Shown: positions 35,570-44,270 of the stretch, piece after piece
Layout of the letters: the number at the start of each line of letters is the position of its first letter
Position numbering within the stretch: position 1 is the stretch's first letter
From: JABCPE02 sp963518955
GTDB lineage: Bacteria > Bacteroidota > Bacteroidia > Flavobacteriales > Weeksellaceae
Direction: 5' to 3'
NCBI GenBank assembly: GCA_963518955.1
Contig: CAUQKI010000005.1
Span: 50,284 to 114,283 of the forward strand
Length of the DNA: 64,000 bases
Translations under genes and position numbers: made by a program
Notes under the pieces: model-generated
The model's input: only the letters and a program-made list of their open reading frames with translations
The model's database searches: none
What the model was told of the DNA's origin: nothing

Positions 35570-36973
35570 TTATCTTCTTATTTTAGACGCTCCTTCTGGT
35601 ATGTCTTGAACAGTTCTAAATCCTATGTAACTTCTAGCAGAGTCTTTACGCTCCCAGTCTCTAGAACCAACCATCAATAGGTATCCTATATCTTTCCAAG
35701 AACCACCTCTTACAGTTTTCTTAACATCTACATAAGCTCTGTTAGAGATGTAAGGATTCAATGTAGAAGAGAACTGATAAGTAGAGTTGTTATAAGGAGA
35801 TTCTGTCCATTCAGCTACATTCCCTGCCATGTCATAAAGTCCATATCCATTTTTAGGGAACTTTTTAACAGGAGCTGTATACATATATGTACCTTTTTTC
35901 TCATCCTCTATATAGTTACCTCTCTTAGGTTTGAAGTTTGCTAAATAGCATGCTCTATCATCCATCAAATAAGGACCTCCCCAAGGATAAGCTGCATTTT
36001 CTAGACCACCACGAGCTGCATATTCCCATTCTGCTTCAGTTGGAAGTCTGAATTTCATAGGAGAATGTCTTCTCTTTTTAGATCTTGCATTAGAATCTGC
36101 TTTTGCTTTTGTTTTATAGTCAGTAAATGCTCTTGCTTGATCCCAAGTAACCCCTACTACAGGATAATCTTTATATGCAATATGCCAAAAATATTGGTCA
36201 AATAGCGGTTCATTATAAGCATAATTGAAATCTCTCAACCATACTGTTGTATCTGGATAAACAGCTATACTCGTTTTCTTTTCTGAACGAAGTCCTTTAG
36301 ATCCATCTTTGATGTCTTCCCACTCATAACGGTACTGAAGTTTAGTAACATCTAGAATTCTCTTGTTATTTTCTCTCTTATCTGGCGCTACATACATAGA
36401 CTCTAAAATCTCTGCATATTTAGCATCTGGATATTGATTAACATTCCAATCTAATGGAACTGACCAATCCAATCTTTTTGCCTCATTATAACCATTTCTT
36501 CCTCCTTGAGATTCCAAGAACTGCTGGTATCCAGACTTATTCTCTTTATCTCCTTTTTGAGACAAATACGCATAATTACGCCCTTCTCCTTTACCATCTC
36601 CAGAAGATTGTCCTCCTCCTGCAGCCTCTGCTAAAAGAGTTCTAGCAATAGAGTCTCTTACATAGTTGATAAACAATCTATACTGAGCATTAGTAACTTC
36701 TGCTTCATCCATGAAAAATGAAGAAACAGTAACTGTCTTTAATTGGGTTTTTTCTGGAGTCATTGTGAAGTCCTGATCTGCCTGCCCCATAACGAAAGAC
36801 CCTCCTGGTATTGCTACCATTCCATGCGGTCTTGCTGCAACAAAAGATTTTGAACTTTCTCTAGACACCAATTCTCCCTTGGTATCTGGTCTTCCAGAAT
36901 TCCCTTTTTTTCCTCCTGAGGAACATGCCGCAGTTAGTAAAGCTGCGGAAACTAAAAGAACGATTCTTTTCAT
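35570..36973 (-). CDS. gldK: GldK, type IX secretion outer-membrane lipoprotein
   Basis: 467 residues. A lipoprotein signal ends LLTAACSSG with Cys17 as lipid site. The formylglycine-generating-enzyme-like (SUMF1) fold spans about 50-460: MVAIPGGSFVMGQADQ near 51, KFRLPTEAEWEYAARGG near 308, YDMAGNVAEWTESPY near 380 and VRGGSWKDIGY near 417. In GldK this fold is structural rather than catalytic. GldK forms the outer-membrane-associated ring with GldN. Confidence 0.97.
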   Translation of the reverse strand: MKRIVLLVSAALLTAACSSGGKKGNSGRPDTKGELVSRESSKSFVAARPHGMVAIPGGSFVMGQADQDFTMTPEKTQLKTVTVSSFFMDEAEVTNAQYRLFINYVRDSIARTLLAEAAGGGQSSGDGKGEGRNYAYLSQKGDKENKSGYQQFLESQGGRNGYNEAKRLDWSVPLDWNVNQYPDAKYAEILESMYVAPDKRENNKRILDVTKLQYRYEWEDIKDGSKGLRSEKKTSIAVYPDTTVWLRDFNYAYNEPLFDQYFWHIAYKDYPVVGVTWDQARAFTDYKTKAKADSNARSKKRRHSPMKFRLPTEAEWEYAARGGLENAAYPWGGPYLMDDRACYLANFKPKRGNYIEDEKKGTYMYTAPVKKFPKNGYGLYDMAGNVAEWTESPYNNSTYQFSSTLNPYISNRAYVDVKKTVRGGSWKDIGYLLMVGSRDWERKDSARSYIGFRTVQDIPEGASKIRR

Positions 36974-37061
36974 TATATTAAATCTATTTTTTATAATTTA
37001 TTTATTTTTCAAAAAGGATAACGATTTTTTTCTTAAATTATTTTCCTTTCTTTATATTTTT

Positions 37062-38912
37062 TTATTCCACTGTCACAGATTTTGCCAAGTTTCTTGGCTG
37101 GTCTACATTCACTCCTCTATAAACAGCTATATAATAAGCTAATATCTGTAATGGTATAGATGCTATTATTGGAGAAAAACATTCTGATGTTTCTGGTATT
37201 TCTATCACATAATCAGACATTGCCGAAACCTGCTCATCTCCTTTATTAACAATAGAAATAACTTTTCCTTTTCTTGCTTTAATCTCCTGCACATTACTTA
37301 CAATCTTATCATAATGACCTTTTTTGGGAGCGATGATTACTATTGGCATATTTTCATCAATCAAAGCAATAGGCCCATGCTTCATTTCTGCTGCTGGATA
37401 GCCCTCTGCATGGATATAAGAAATCTCTTTCAACTTCAATGCTCCTTCTAATGCAGCAGGGAAATTATAACCACGCCCCAAATATAAGAAATTTGAAGCA
37501 CTTACAAAATCTTTCGCCATTTTTTTAACATATTCATGAGTAGATTCTAGTACATCCTCTATCTTTTTAGGGATAGCATCTAGTTCTGTTATCAGACTCA
37601 TGAAATCTACATTACTAAGATTTCCATTATGTTTTCCTAACTTAAGCGCTAGCAAAGATAATATTGTTAGTTGAGCTGTAAAAGCCTTTGTAGACGCTAC
37701 TCCTATCTCTGGTCCTGCATGTGTATATGCTCCTGCATCTGAAAATCTAGAAATAGAAGAATCTACAACATTACAAATTCCAAAAATAAACGCTGCTCTT
37801 TCTTTTGCTAATTTAATAGCTGCCATAGTATCTGCTGTCTCACCTGACTGAGAAATCGCAATAACTATATCCTTATTAGTAATAATGGGATTTCTGTATC
37901 TAAATTCTGAAGCATACTCCACTTCTACTGGAATTCTAGCAAATTCTTCTATAAGATATTCCCCTATCAATCCCGCATGCCAAGAAGTTCCACAAGCTAC
38001 AATGATAATTCTTTCTGCTTTAGTGAATTTATCTAAATAATCCCAAATTCCAGCCATCTTTATAATTCCTTCATCTACTAAAAGACGACCTCTCATGGTA
38101 TCATGGATAGATTTTGGTTGCTCAAAAATTTCTTTAAGCATAAAATGCTCATAACCACCTTTCTCTATCTGTTCTAGACTTAATTTTAATTCTTGAACTT
38201 CTGGAATAACAACTGAATTATCAACAATAGCTCTGATTTCTACTCCTTTTTCTAAAGAAATCGTTGCCATGTGTCCATCTTCAAGATAGATAGCTTCTTT
38301 AGTAAATTCAACGAAAGGTGAAGCATCAGAAGCTACAAAGTATTCATTTTCTCCTATTCCTATAGCCAATGGCGAACCTAAACGCCCTACAACCAATAGT
38401 CCAGGATGGTCTTTATGCATGACAGTGATAGCGTAAGCTCCGTACACTTCGTTCAATGCATATCTCACAGCAGTAGGAAAATCCACCTTCTGCGTGTCCA
38501 TTATATATTGAATCAGATTAACTAAAACTTCAGTATCTGTGTCAGAAGCAAAAGTAAATCCTTTCTCTATTAGCATAGTCTTAATGGTATCATAGTTTTC
38601 TATAATTCCATTATGAATAATTGCTATTTTCCCATTATTAGACAAATGTGGATGAGAGTTTCTATCACTAGGAACCCCATGAGTAGCCCATCGAGTATGT
38701 CCCATACCCACATGAGCAGAACCTTCTAGGTCTTTAGAAATACTAACCAAATCGGCTACTTTTCCTTTTGTTTTCTTAAGCTCAAAGTCATTATTTTGTC
38801 CCTCTACTATTACCCCTGCACTATCATAACCTCGATACTCTAATCTTTTTAGTCCGTTGATTACTATATCATAAGCACATCTATGCCCTGTATATCCTAC
38901 TATTCCGCACAT
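37062..38912 (-). CDS. glmS: Glutamine-fructose-6-phosphate aminotransferase (isomerizing)
   Basis: 616 residues. MCGIVGYTGHR supplies the catalytic Cys2 after Met removal; the glutaminase domain runs to about 220 (GHTRWATHG near 72). Two SIS domains follow (CGTSWHAG near 310; SQSGETADTMAA near 355), and KSVTVE is the C-terminal end. It makes glucosamine 6-phosphate for peptidoglycan and LPS. No glmS ribozyme-type element is visible upstream: only 14 bases separate it from the DUF4270 gene. Confidence 0.98.
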   Translation of the reverse strand: MCGIVGYTGHRCAYDIVINGLKRLEYRGYDSAGVIVEGQNNDFELKKTKGKVADLVSISKDLEGSAHVGMGHTRWATHGVPSDRNSHPHLSNNGKIAIIHNGIIENYDTIKTMLIEKGFTFASDTDTEVLVNLIQYIMDTQKVDFPTAVRYALNEVYGAYAITVMHKDHPGLLVVGRLGSPLAIGIGENEYFVASDASPFVEFTKEAIYLEDGHMATISLEKGVEIRAIVDNSVVIPEVQELKLSLEQIEKGGYEHFMLKEIFEQPKSIHDTMRGRLLVDEGIIKMAGIWDYLDKFTKAERIIIVACGTSWHAGLIGEYLIEEFARIPVEVEYASEFRYRNPIITNKDIVIAISQSGETADTMAAIKLAKERAAFIFGICNVVDSSISRFSDAGAYTHAGPEIGVASTKAFTAQLTILSLLALKLGKHNGNLSNVDFMSLITELDAIPKKIEDVLESTHEYVKKMAKDFVSASNFLYLGRGYNFPAALEGALKLKEISYIHAEGYPAAEMKHGPIALIDENMPIVIIAPKKGHYDKIVSNVQEIKARKGKVISIVNKGDEQVSAMSDYVIEIPETSECFSPIIASIPLQILAYYIAVYRGVNVDQPRNLAKSVTVE

Positions 38913-38926
38913 AACTTCATCTAAAT

Positions 38927-40399
38927 TTATTTAGTAACATATGTTACCATTAGTTTTGGTCTATTATTATTCGTAGTATTTGTCCCTACAAACACAGCTC
39001 TGTAAGGTGAACTAACATTATTATTATAGTCTTGACTTACCAAATTCCCCTTTGAAGTAAGATACTCTCCAATATTGATAATCAAGTCTTTAGCCTCTGC
39101 TTCTTTTTCTACAATATCTTTGATAGTTTTTGTAATATCAATATCATAGTAAGAAGGGTTACTATTAGTAGAATAAGCTTTTATCAAACTATAATTACTA
39201 TTACCCAACATAGTTTTTAAGTCTGTAATAAAATCAGTTTCTCCTTGTTTTCTCACTAAGAAACCAACTGGTTTAGTATAAGAGTTATTCCATGTATTAG
39301 TGTCTGTATACAATCTTACTTTTGCTGAAAGTATCGCTGCTCCACGCTCTTTGTAAAGTCTTTTCAAATCGCTAACACCTGCTCCATTCAATTTTATTCC
39401 TGCTCCAGGACCTCCCATCCCTTGCATATATAGTAGAGGATCTCCATTAGTACTATTGATATTAGCCATCACAGTATTAAATGTAGAACTTCTAGTATAT
39501 GATATCTTACTAAAATGAACATTAGAAGAACCTAAATCAAAACTAAAAGTATTTGATTTTCCTCCAGATTTATAATACATAGTCATTGTCACTTCATTAG
39601 GAGCAAAGTTTATCAAATAACCATCATTTTCTCGAACTGAAATTTTAAGTCCTTTAAAATAATTGATAAAATTACTTTCGTTACTCAGCTCTGTAGCTCC
39701 ATTTTTATCAGCTATTTTAGTTTTAAAATAATTTTTATCTAATTTGATTCTTAATCCTGCTTCCCTTGTCAAAAGATTTGTATTATCAGAAGTTTTATTT
39801 ATACTAACAGCATAAACATTCCCTGAAAACACTTTAGTTCCTAATAGAGTTCCATTTGTAACTCCTTGTTTATTTGACAATATTTCTGTTCCAACAGCTC
39901 CTAAATTATTATCAGTTGTAACAACATCATGAACATCAATATTCATTGTAGCTGCTGGATTTCCATATTTTACAGCTTCATATTTTGTCAATGTCTGTTT
40001 TGCAGCTTGTCCTTCATGGGTTACATCTGTTGTAGTAACCGCTTTGGTTGTAGCATCATACTGAGGTTTAATTTCTAAAACCACAGAATCCACCACTGGA
40101 TTAGTTCCAAATTCAGGAGCATATTTAGACAATCTCACTTGAGTAACATATGCTGACTCCTGTGTACCAAACTGACCTTCAGTAAAAGCACCTAATGTAG
40201 CTCTTTGCAACGCATAAGAATCAGCTCTTACAACATCTCCATTATTTATATTATAGGCTACCAAATCATAAGAAACCTGATTTCCAGTAACTGAATTACC
40301 ATCAAAAAGATTTTTCCCCAAGTCATCAGCATCAGAATTACAACTGATCATCAAACCTCCAAAAAGAAAAACTGATAATATTGACTTTATTTTATTCAT
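38927..40399 (-). CDS. DUF4270 family lipoprotein
   Basis: 490 residues from ATG 40399. The longer frame overlaps the glgA-like gene and puts residues before the signal, so it is rejected. The signal ends GGLMISC followed by NSDADD, a surface-lipoprotein-type acidic stretch. Beta-rich body, ending RPKLMVTYVTK. DUF4270 proteins lie between a glycogen-synthase-like gene and glmS in many Flavobacteriia; their function is unknown. It starts 14 bases after the upstream stop and is probably co-transcribed with glmS. Confidence 0.8.
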   Translation of the reverse strand: MNKIKSILSVFLFGGLMISCNSDADDLGKNLFDGNSVTGNQVSYDLVAYNINNGDVVRADSYALQRATLGAFTEGQFGTQESAYVTQVRLSKYAPEFGTNPVVDSVVLEIKPQYDATTKAVTTTDVTHEGQAAKQTLTKYEAVKYGNPAATMNIDVHDVVTTDNNLGAVGTEILSNKQGVTNGTLLGTKVFSGNVYAVSINKTSDNTNLLTREAGLRIKLDKNYFKTKIADKNGATELSNESNFINYFKGLKISVRENDGYLINFAPNEVTMTMYYKSGGKSNTFSFDLGSSNVHFSKISYTRSSTFNTVMANINSTNGDPLLYMQGMGGPGAGIKLNGAGVSDLKRLYKERGAAILSAKVRLYTDTNTWNNSYTKPVGFLVRKQGETDFITDLKTMLGNSNYSLIKAYSTNSNPSYYDIDITKTIKDIVEKEAEAKDLIINIGEYLTSKGNLVSQDYNNNVSSPYRAVFVGTNTTNNNRPKLMVTYVTK

Positions 40400-40412
40400 C
40401 TGTTTCTTAGTT

Positions 40413-41186
40413 TTATTTATAAATTTCTGATATTCCCTCTTCATTAACTCCATCTATTTTAGGCGTTTTTGTATTCTTAAAGCCTTCTTCTAATACCTTA
40501 TTTAGTTTTTTATCTCCTTTTACAACCAAGTCTACTAAATCCATCCCTTCGGCAAGAAAATCTTGTATTGTAGGATTTTCAATAGCTTTCAGATCGCTTA
40601 TTCCATCAAATTTCAATTTCTCTTCTATTTCCTTTCCTAAACTAAAATTTTTCTCATTGTATACCGACAAAACAAGTTTAGTATCTTGAAAATATGTATC
40701 TGATTTATAGAAATTCTTCAAATATATCGCTACAAAAGAAGACATCCACCCACTAAGATGTATCACATCTGGCACCCAGTTTAGTTTTTTGATAGTTTCT
40801 ATCACTCCTCTTGTAAAGAATATGGCTCTCTCATCATTATCCTCGAAAGGCTTCCCTTCCTCATCTGCATAGTAAGATTTTCTCCTAAAATACTCATCAT
40901 TATCTATAAAATACACCTGTAACCTTTCCCCTGGTAAAGATGCCACTTTCACTATCAAAGGCTGATCCAAATCATTTATAATAATATTCATCCCTGAAAG
41001 ACGGATCACTTCATGCAACTGATATTTCCTCTCACTAATCAGCCCAAATCTTGGCATAAAAACCCTCACATCATTTCCTTCCTGATGCATTTTTAGAGCC
41101 ATCTTATTCACTTCCGAAGCCATATTTGTTCCCTCCTGATAAGGAAACATCTCCGTAGTGACATATAGAATTTTTTGATTTGACAT
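40413..41186 (-). CDS. Glycogen/starch synthase-like protein, N-terminal GT5 domain only
   Basis: 257 residues from ATG 41186 (MSNQKILYVTTEMFPY); another ATG at 41207 is possible. KILYVTTEMFPYQEGTNMASEVNKMA matches the ADP-glucose-binding start of glycogen synthase, but the KxGGL motif is replaced by QEGTN and the whole C-terminal GT-B domain is missing (GlgA is about 480). ADP-glucose-dependent synthesis is therefore unlikely. Flavobacteria often keep this shortened gene upstream of DUF4270-glmS-gld, suggesting a conserved different role. Confidence 0.75.
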   Translation of the reverse strand: MSNQKILYVTTEMFPYQEGTNMASEVNKMALKMHQEGNDVRVFMPRFGLISERKYQLHEVIRLSGMNIIINDLDQPLIVKVASLPGERLQVYFIDNDEYFRRKSYYADEEGKPFEDNDERAIFFTRGVIETIKKLNWVPDVIHLSGWMSSFVAIYLKNFYKSDTYFQDTKLVLSVYNEKNFSLGKEIEEKLKFDGISDLKAIENPTIQDFLAEGMDLVDLVVKGDKKLNKVLEEGFKNTKTPKIDGVNEEGISEIYK

Positions 41187-41223
41187 ACTGCTTATTTCTA
41201 TTGACATAAGTCAATTCATTCTG

Positions 41224-41256
41224 CAAAGTTACAAAATTAAATTCATTTATAAACAA
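41224..41256 (-). promoter_or_regulatory. Promoter of the glgA-like gene
   Basis: The minus strand reads TTG (41256-41254), a 22-base spacer and TAACTTTG (41231-41224), a full Bacteroidota promoter. It would drive glgA-like, DUF4270, glmS and possibly the gld genes. Confidence 0.65.
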
Positions 41257-41284
41257 CAAAAGTCTTATCAAAAATGATAAGACT
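41255..41284 (-). terminator. Terminator of serA
   Basis: AGTCTTATCA (41261-41270) and TGATAAGACT (41275-41284) form a perfect 10-base stem just after the serA stop. TTTTG follows on the minus strand. Confidence 0.8.
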
Positions 41285-41307
41285 CTGATAGTATTGCACT
41301 TATATTT

Positions 41308-42258
41308 TTATTTTAAAATAGATATAATCTGTTCCGCTAGCGAAATACCGATTCTATCCTGCGCTTCATTAGTAGAAGCTCCCGTATGAGGAGTTAATGA
41401 AATTTTCGGGTGAGATAGAATACTCTTAGCAGGTGTAGGCTCATTGATGAATACATCCAGCCCAGCAAAAGCTAGTTTACCGCTGTCCAAAGCTTTTAGA
41501 AGCGCTTCTTCATCTACTACTCCACCTCTAGCACAGTTCACAAGTGCCGCTCCATTTTTCATTAAATCAAATTCTTTTTGCCCAATAACAAATTCTTTTT
41601 GAGCTGGGACATGAAGCGTAACGAAATCTGCTTCTTTTAAAACTTCTTCTTTAGACTGAGTTTTGATTTCAAAATCCACTGATTGCCCATTGAAAAATTC
41701 TACTTTCACAGTTGCTTTTTCAGCAAAATTATCCACTGCTAAAACTCTCATTCCCAAACCTAAAGCCATCTTAGCCACTTCCTGACCAATTCTACCAAAA
41801 CCAATGATACCGATAGTTTTACCTCTCAGCTCTACGCCTTTTGTATAAGCTTTTTTAAGCTCCGCAAATTTAGAATCACCTTCTACTGGCATTTTTCGGT
41901 TAGAATCCGTTAAAAATCTACATCCTGAAAACAAATGAGCAAAAACCAATTCTGCCACAGATGCTGACGAAGCCGCAGGTGTATTAATTACATTGATACC
42001 TTTTTCTCGTGCATATTCCACATCTATATTATCCATTCCTACTCCTCCTCTACCGATGATTTTCAGAGATGGACAAGCATCTATGATGTCCTTTCTTACT
42101 TTGGTTGCACTACGCACTAAAAGCGTTCTCACTTGGTTTTCATTGATATAGTTTATCAATTCTTCCTGTGGAACTTTGGCAGTAATCACCTCAAAACCTG
42201 CTTTTTGCAAACCATCAATTCCAGACTGGTCTAAACCGTCATTTGCTAATACTTTCAT
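41308..42258 (-). CDS. serA: D-3-phosphoglycerate dehydrogenase-like D-2-hydroxyacid dehydrogenase
   Basis: 316 residues, lacking the C-terminal ACT domain of E. coli SerA (410). GRGGVGMDNIDVEYA near residue 73, GKTIGIIGFGRIGQEVAKMA near 145 (NAD binding), VNCARGGVVDEEAL near 237 with the catalytic Arg, and SLTPHTGAST near 284 with the catalytic His are present. It probably makes 3-phosphohydroxypyruvate for serine synthesis; other 2-hydroxyacid substrates cannot be excluded. Single gene with its own promoter and terminator. Confidence 0.88.
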   Translation of the reverse strand: MKVLANDGLDQSGIDGLQKAGFEVITAKVPQEELINYINENQVRTLLVRSATKVRKDIIDACPSLKIIGRGGVGMDNIDVEYAREKGINVINTPAASSASVAELVFAHLFSGCRFLTDSNRKMPVEGDSKFAELKKAYTKGVELRGKTIGIIGFGRIGQEVAKMALGLGMRVLAVDNFAEKATVKVEFFNGQSVDFEIKTQSKEEVLKEADFVTLHVPAQKEFVIGQKEFDLMKNGAALVNCARGGVVDEEALLKALDSGKLAFAGLDVFINEPTPAKSILSHPKISLTPHTGASTNEAQDRIGISLAEQIISILK

Positions 42259-42297
42259 AATAATATTTTTAATAAATTTCTAATAATAGTTATCCCA

Positions 42298-42305
42298 CAA
42301 AGATA
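42298..42305 (-). promoter_or_regulatory. -7 promoter box of serA
   Basis: The minus strand reads TATCTTTG, 39 bases before the serA start. No clear -33 TTG. Confidence 0.5.
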
Positions 42306-42352
42306 TAAATTTGATTTTAAATATTTGATATTTCCAGACTAAAATAAATTGC

Positions 42353-42360
42353 TAAATTTG
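42353..42360 (+). promoter_or_regulatory. -7 promoter box of idi
   Basis: TAAATTTG lies 15 bases before ATG 42376. TTTG at 42324-42327 is 25 bases upstream, slightly beyond the usual spacing. The box supports ATG 42376 over the upstream in-frame start at 42349. Confidence 0.5.
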
Positions 42361-42375
42361 TCCTTTATTGAACAA

Positions 42376-42888
42376 ATGGAAGAAAAAGTAGTTTTAATCA
42401 ATCCAAATGATGAATTTTTAGGCGTAATGAACAAGCAGGAAGCCCACGAAAAGGGAGTTCTGCATCGTGCTTTTTCTATTTTCTTATTTAATAATAAAGG
42501 AGAAATGCTCCTGCAAAGAAGGGCTGGTTCTAAATACCATTCGCCCAATTTATGGACTAATGCAGTCTGCTCCCATCCACGCGAGGGAGAATCCTATAAA
42601 GAAGCTGCTCTGAGGCGCTTGCAGGAAGAACTTGGGATTTCTGCTGATATAGAGGAAAAATTTCATTTCATCTATAAAGCTGATGTAGGGCAAGGGCTTT
42701 GGGAGCACGAACTGGACTGTGTTTTCACTGGATTTTTTGAAGGTGATTTTAGCCTAAATTCGGAGGAAGTTTCGGAAGTCCGCTACATTTCCACAGAGGA
42801 TTTGGATAGAGAAATGAAAGAAAAACCAGAAAACTTCACAGAATGGTTTAAAATAATACTCAACGAATACAAACAGCATTTATCATGA
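42376..42888 (+). CDS. idi: Isopentenyl-diphosphate delta-isomerase, type I
   Basis: 170 residues from ATG 42376. Nudix-fold enzyme: HRAFSIFLFNNKGEMLLQRR near residue 33, LWTNAVCSHPREGE near 60 with the catalytic Cys, LRRLQEELGI near 80 (Nudix-type metal Glu) and WEHELDCVF near 108. It interconverts isopentenyl and dimethylallyl diphosphate. The stop overlaps the start of the first tandem-family gene as ATGA, so it heads a long + operon reaching gcvT. Confidence 0.93.
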   Translation: MEEKVVLINPNDEFLGVMNKQEAHEKGVLHRAFSIFLFNNKGEMLLQRRAGSKYHSPNLWTNAVCSHPREGESYKEAALRRLQEELGISADIEEKFHFIYKADVGQGLWEHELDCVFTGFFEGDFSLNSEEVSEVRYISTEDLDREMKEKPENFTEWFKIILNEYKQHLS

Positions 42889-43337
42889 AAAAATTATTGT
42901 TTAAACTATTTTTTGCATTGGCTTTCACTTCTATTTCCCTGCACGGACAGGAGAAAATACAGCAAGTGGAATTTAGTAGTTTTGGAGGAATGGCTCTTTA
43001 TTCAAGACAATACACCCTCAATTCTTTAAAAAAAGAATTTAGCAAAAAACTTCTAATGAGACAAAACAAAGATCTTCCAGAGGAAATTTCACTACCAAAC
43101 ACACCTGAAAACTGGGAAGCTTTCACTAAAAAAATAAATCTGGATAAATTCAAAAAACTGAAAGATGGACCTAGCCAACAGGATTTTGATGGACAGGACA
43201 AGGTCATTATCATCAAAACTAATAAGAAGACTTATAGAAAAATGAATGCTTACGGCAACGACCATGACAGGGAAGTTTGGTATGATTTACTACAAATCAT
43301 CGCAAAGGAATTTGGAAAAAAAGGCATTTATGAATAA
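42885..43337 (+). CDS. Small secreted protein, tandem family copy 1
   Basis: 150 residues with a signal peptide (about 1-21, ending LHGQ). The mature part starts EKIQQVEFSSFGGMALYS, has a Lys-rich middle, NWEAFTKKINLDKFKKLKDGPS near residue 83, and IIIKTNKKTYRKMNAYGND near 117. I do not recognise a family; the layout of a beta-rich start, a W-AFxxKI motif and a closing IIIKT-KK-Y strand is shared by four neighbouring genes. The ATG overlaps the idi stop. Probably periplasmic or surface-exposed; function unknown. Confidence 0.75.
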   Translation: MKKLLFKLFFALAFTSISLHGQEKIQQVEFSSFGGMALYSRQYTLNSLKKEFSKKLLMRQNKDLPEEISLPNTPENWEAFTKKINLDKFKKLKDGPSQQDFDGQDKVIIIKTNKKTYRKMNAYGNDHDREVWYDLLQIIAKEFGKKGIYE

Positions 43338-43346
43338 ACTATTTTT

Positions 43347-43799
43347 ATGAAAAAATTATTATTTAAACTATTTTTTGCATTGGCTTTCGCTTCTATTCCC
43401 CTGCACGGACAGGAGAAAATACAGCAGGTAGAAGTCCATATATTTGGAGGAATGGCTCTTTATTCAAGCCAATACACCCTCAATTCTCTAAAAAAAGAAT
43501 TTAGCGCAAAACCTCTAATGGGACAAAAAGAAGAACTCCCAAAGGAAATTTCGCTACCAAACACACCCAAGAACTGGGAAGCTTTCACTAAAAAAATAAA
43601 TCTGGATAAATTCAAAGAACTGAAAGATGGTCCCAGCGAACAGGCTGCTGATGGGCAGGACAAGGTCATTATCATCAAAACTGATAAAAAGACTTATAGA
43701 AAAATGAACACCAGCGGCAACGACCATGACAGGGAAGTTTGGTATGATTTACTAAAAATCATCGCAAAGGAATTTGGGAAGAAAAGTATTTATGAATAA
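43347..43799 (+). CDS. Small secreted protein, tandem family copy 2
   Basis: 150 residues; signal peptide as in copy 1 (FASIPLHGQ). It matches copy 1 through the middle (SLPNTPKNWEAFTKKINLDK) but matches copy 3 at the mature N-terminus (VEVHIFGGMALYSS). The C-terminal end IIIKTDKKTYRKMN and DREVWYDLLKIIAKEFG is common to all three. Nine bases separate it from each neighbour. The mosaic of identities points to recombination or gene conversion among copies. Function unknown. Confidence 0.75.
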   Translation: MKKLLFKLFFALAFASIPLHGQEKIQQVEVHIFGGMALYSSQYTLNSLKKEFSAKPLMGQKEELPKEISLPNTPKNWEAFTKKINLDKFKELKDGPSEQAADGQDKVIIIKTDKKTYRKMNTSGNDHDREVWYDLLKIIAKEFGKKSIYE

Positions 43800-43808
43800 A
43801 CTATTTCT

Positions 43809-44261
43809 ATGAAAAAATTATTATTTAAACTATTTTTTGCATTGGCTTTCGCTTCTATTCCCCTGCATGGGCAGGAGAAAATACAGCAGGTAGAAGTCCA
43901 TATATTTGGGGGAATGGCTCTTTATTCAAGCCATTACACCATCAATTTTCTATACAAAGAATTTGAAGCAAAACAAGTTATGGGAGAACCAGCAGAGCTC
44001 CCAAAGAAAATTTTACAGCTAAATCCACCTGATAAATGGAGGGTTTTCACAAAGAAAATAAATCTGGATAAATTCAAAAAACTGAGAGATGGTCCCAGCG
44101 AACAGACTGTTGATGGGCAGGACGAGGTCATTATCATCAAAACTGATAAAAAGACTTATAGAAAAATGAACGCCAGCGGCAACGACCGTGACAGGGAAGT
44201 TTGGTATGATTTACTACAAATCATCGCAAAGGAATTTGGAAAAAAAGGCGTTTATGAATAA
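43809..44261 (+). CDS. Small secreted protein, tandem family copy 3
   Basis: 150 residues; identical signal peptide region to copy 2 and the same VEVHIFGGMALYSS start. Residues about 43-82 are strongly changed (FLYKEFEAKQVMGEPAEL, then LQLNPPDKWRVFTKKI), replacing the NWEAF motif by KWRVF, while the end is conserved. The local divergence flanked by near-identical DNA is unlike uniform drift. Function unknown; the variable middle is the best candidate for a binding surface. Confidence 0.75.
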   Translation: MKKLLFKLFFALAFASIPLHGQEKIQQVEVHIFGGMALYSSHYTINFLYKEFEAKQVMGEPAELPKKILQLNPPDKWRVFTKKINLDKFKKLRDGPSEQTVDGQDEVIIIKTDKKTYRKMNASGNDRDREVWYDLLQIIAKEFGKKGVYE

Positions 44262-44270
44262 ACTATTTTT

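Larger units (their letters stand above)
42885..44270 (+). repeat. Three tandem 462-bp gene units
   Basis: Starts at 42885, 43347 and 43809 are exactly 462 bases apart, and the next gene starts at 44271, again 462 bases on. Each unit is one 150-codon gene plus nine bases after the stop. The first about 75 bases and the last about 140 are nearly identical between units, while the middle differs, most of all in unit 3. Confidence 0.95.

Noticed and set aside
38913..38926. glmS ribozyme
   Set aside because: Only 14 bases lie between the DUF4270 stop and the glmS start, and no ribozyme core is visible; glmS ribozymes belong to Gram-positive bacteria.
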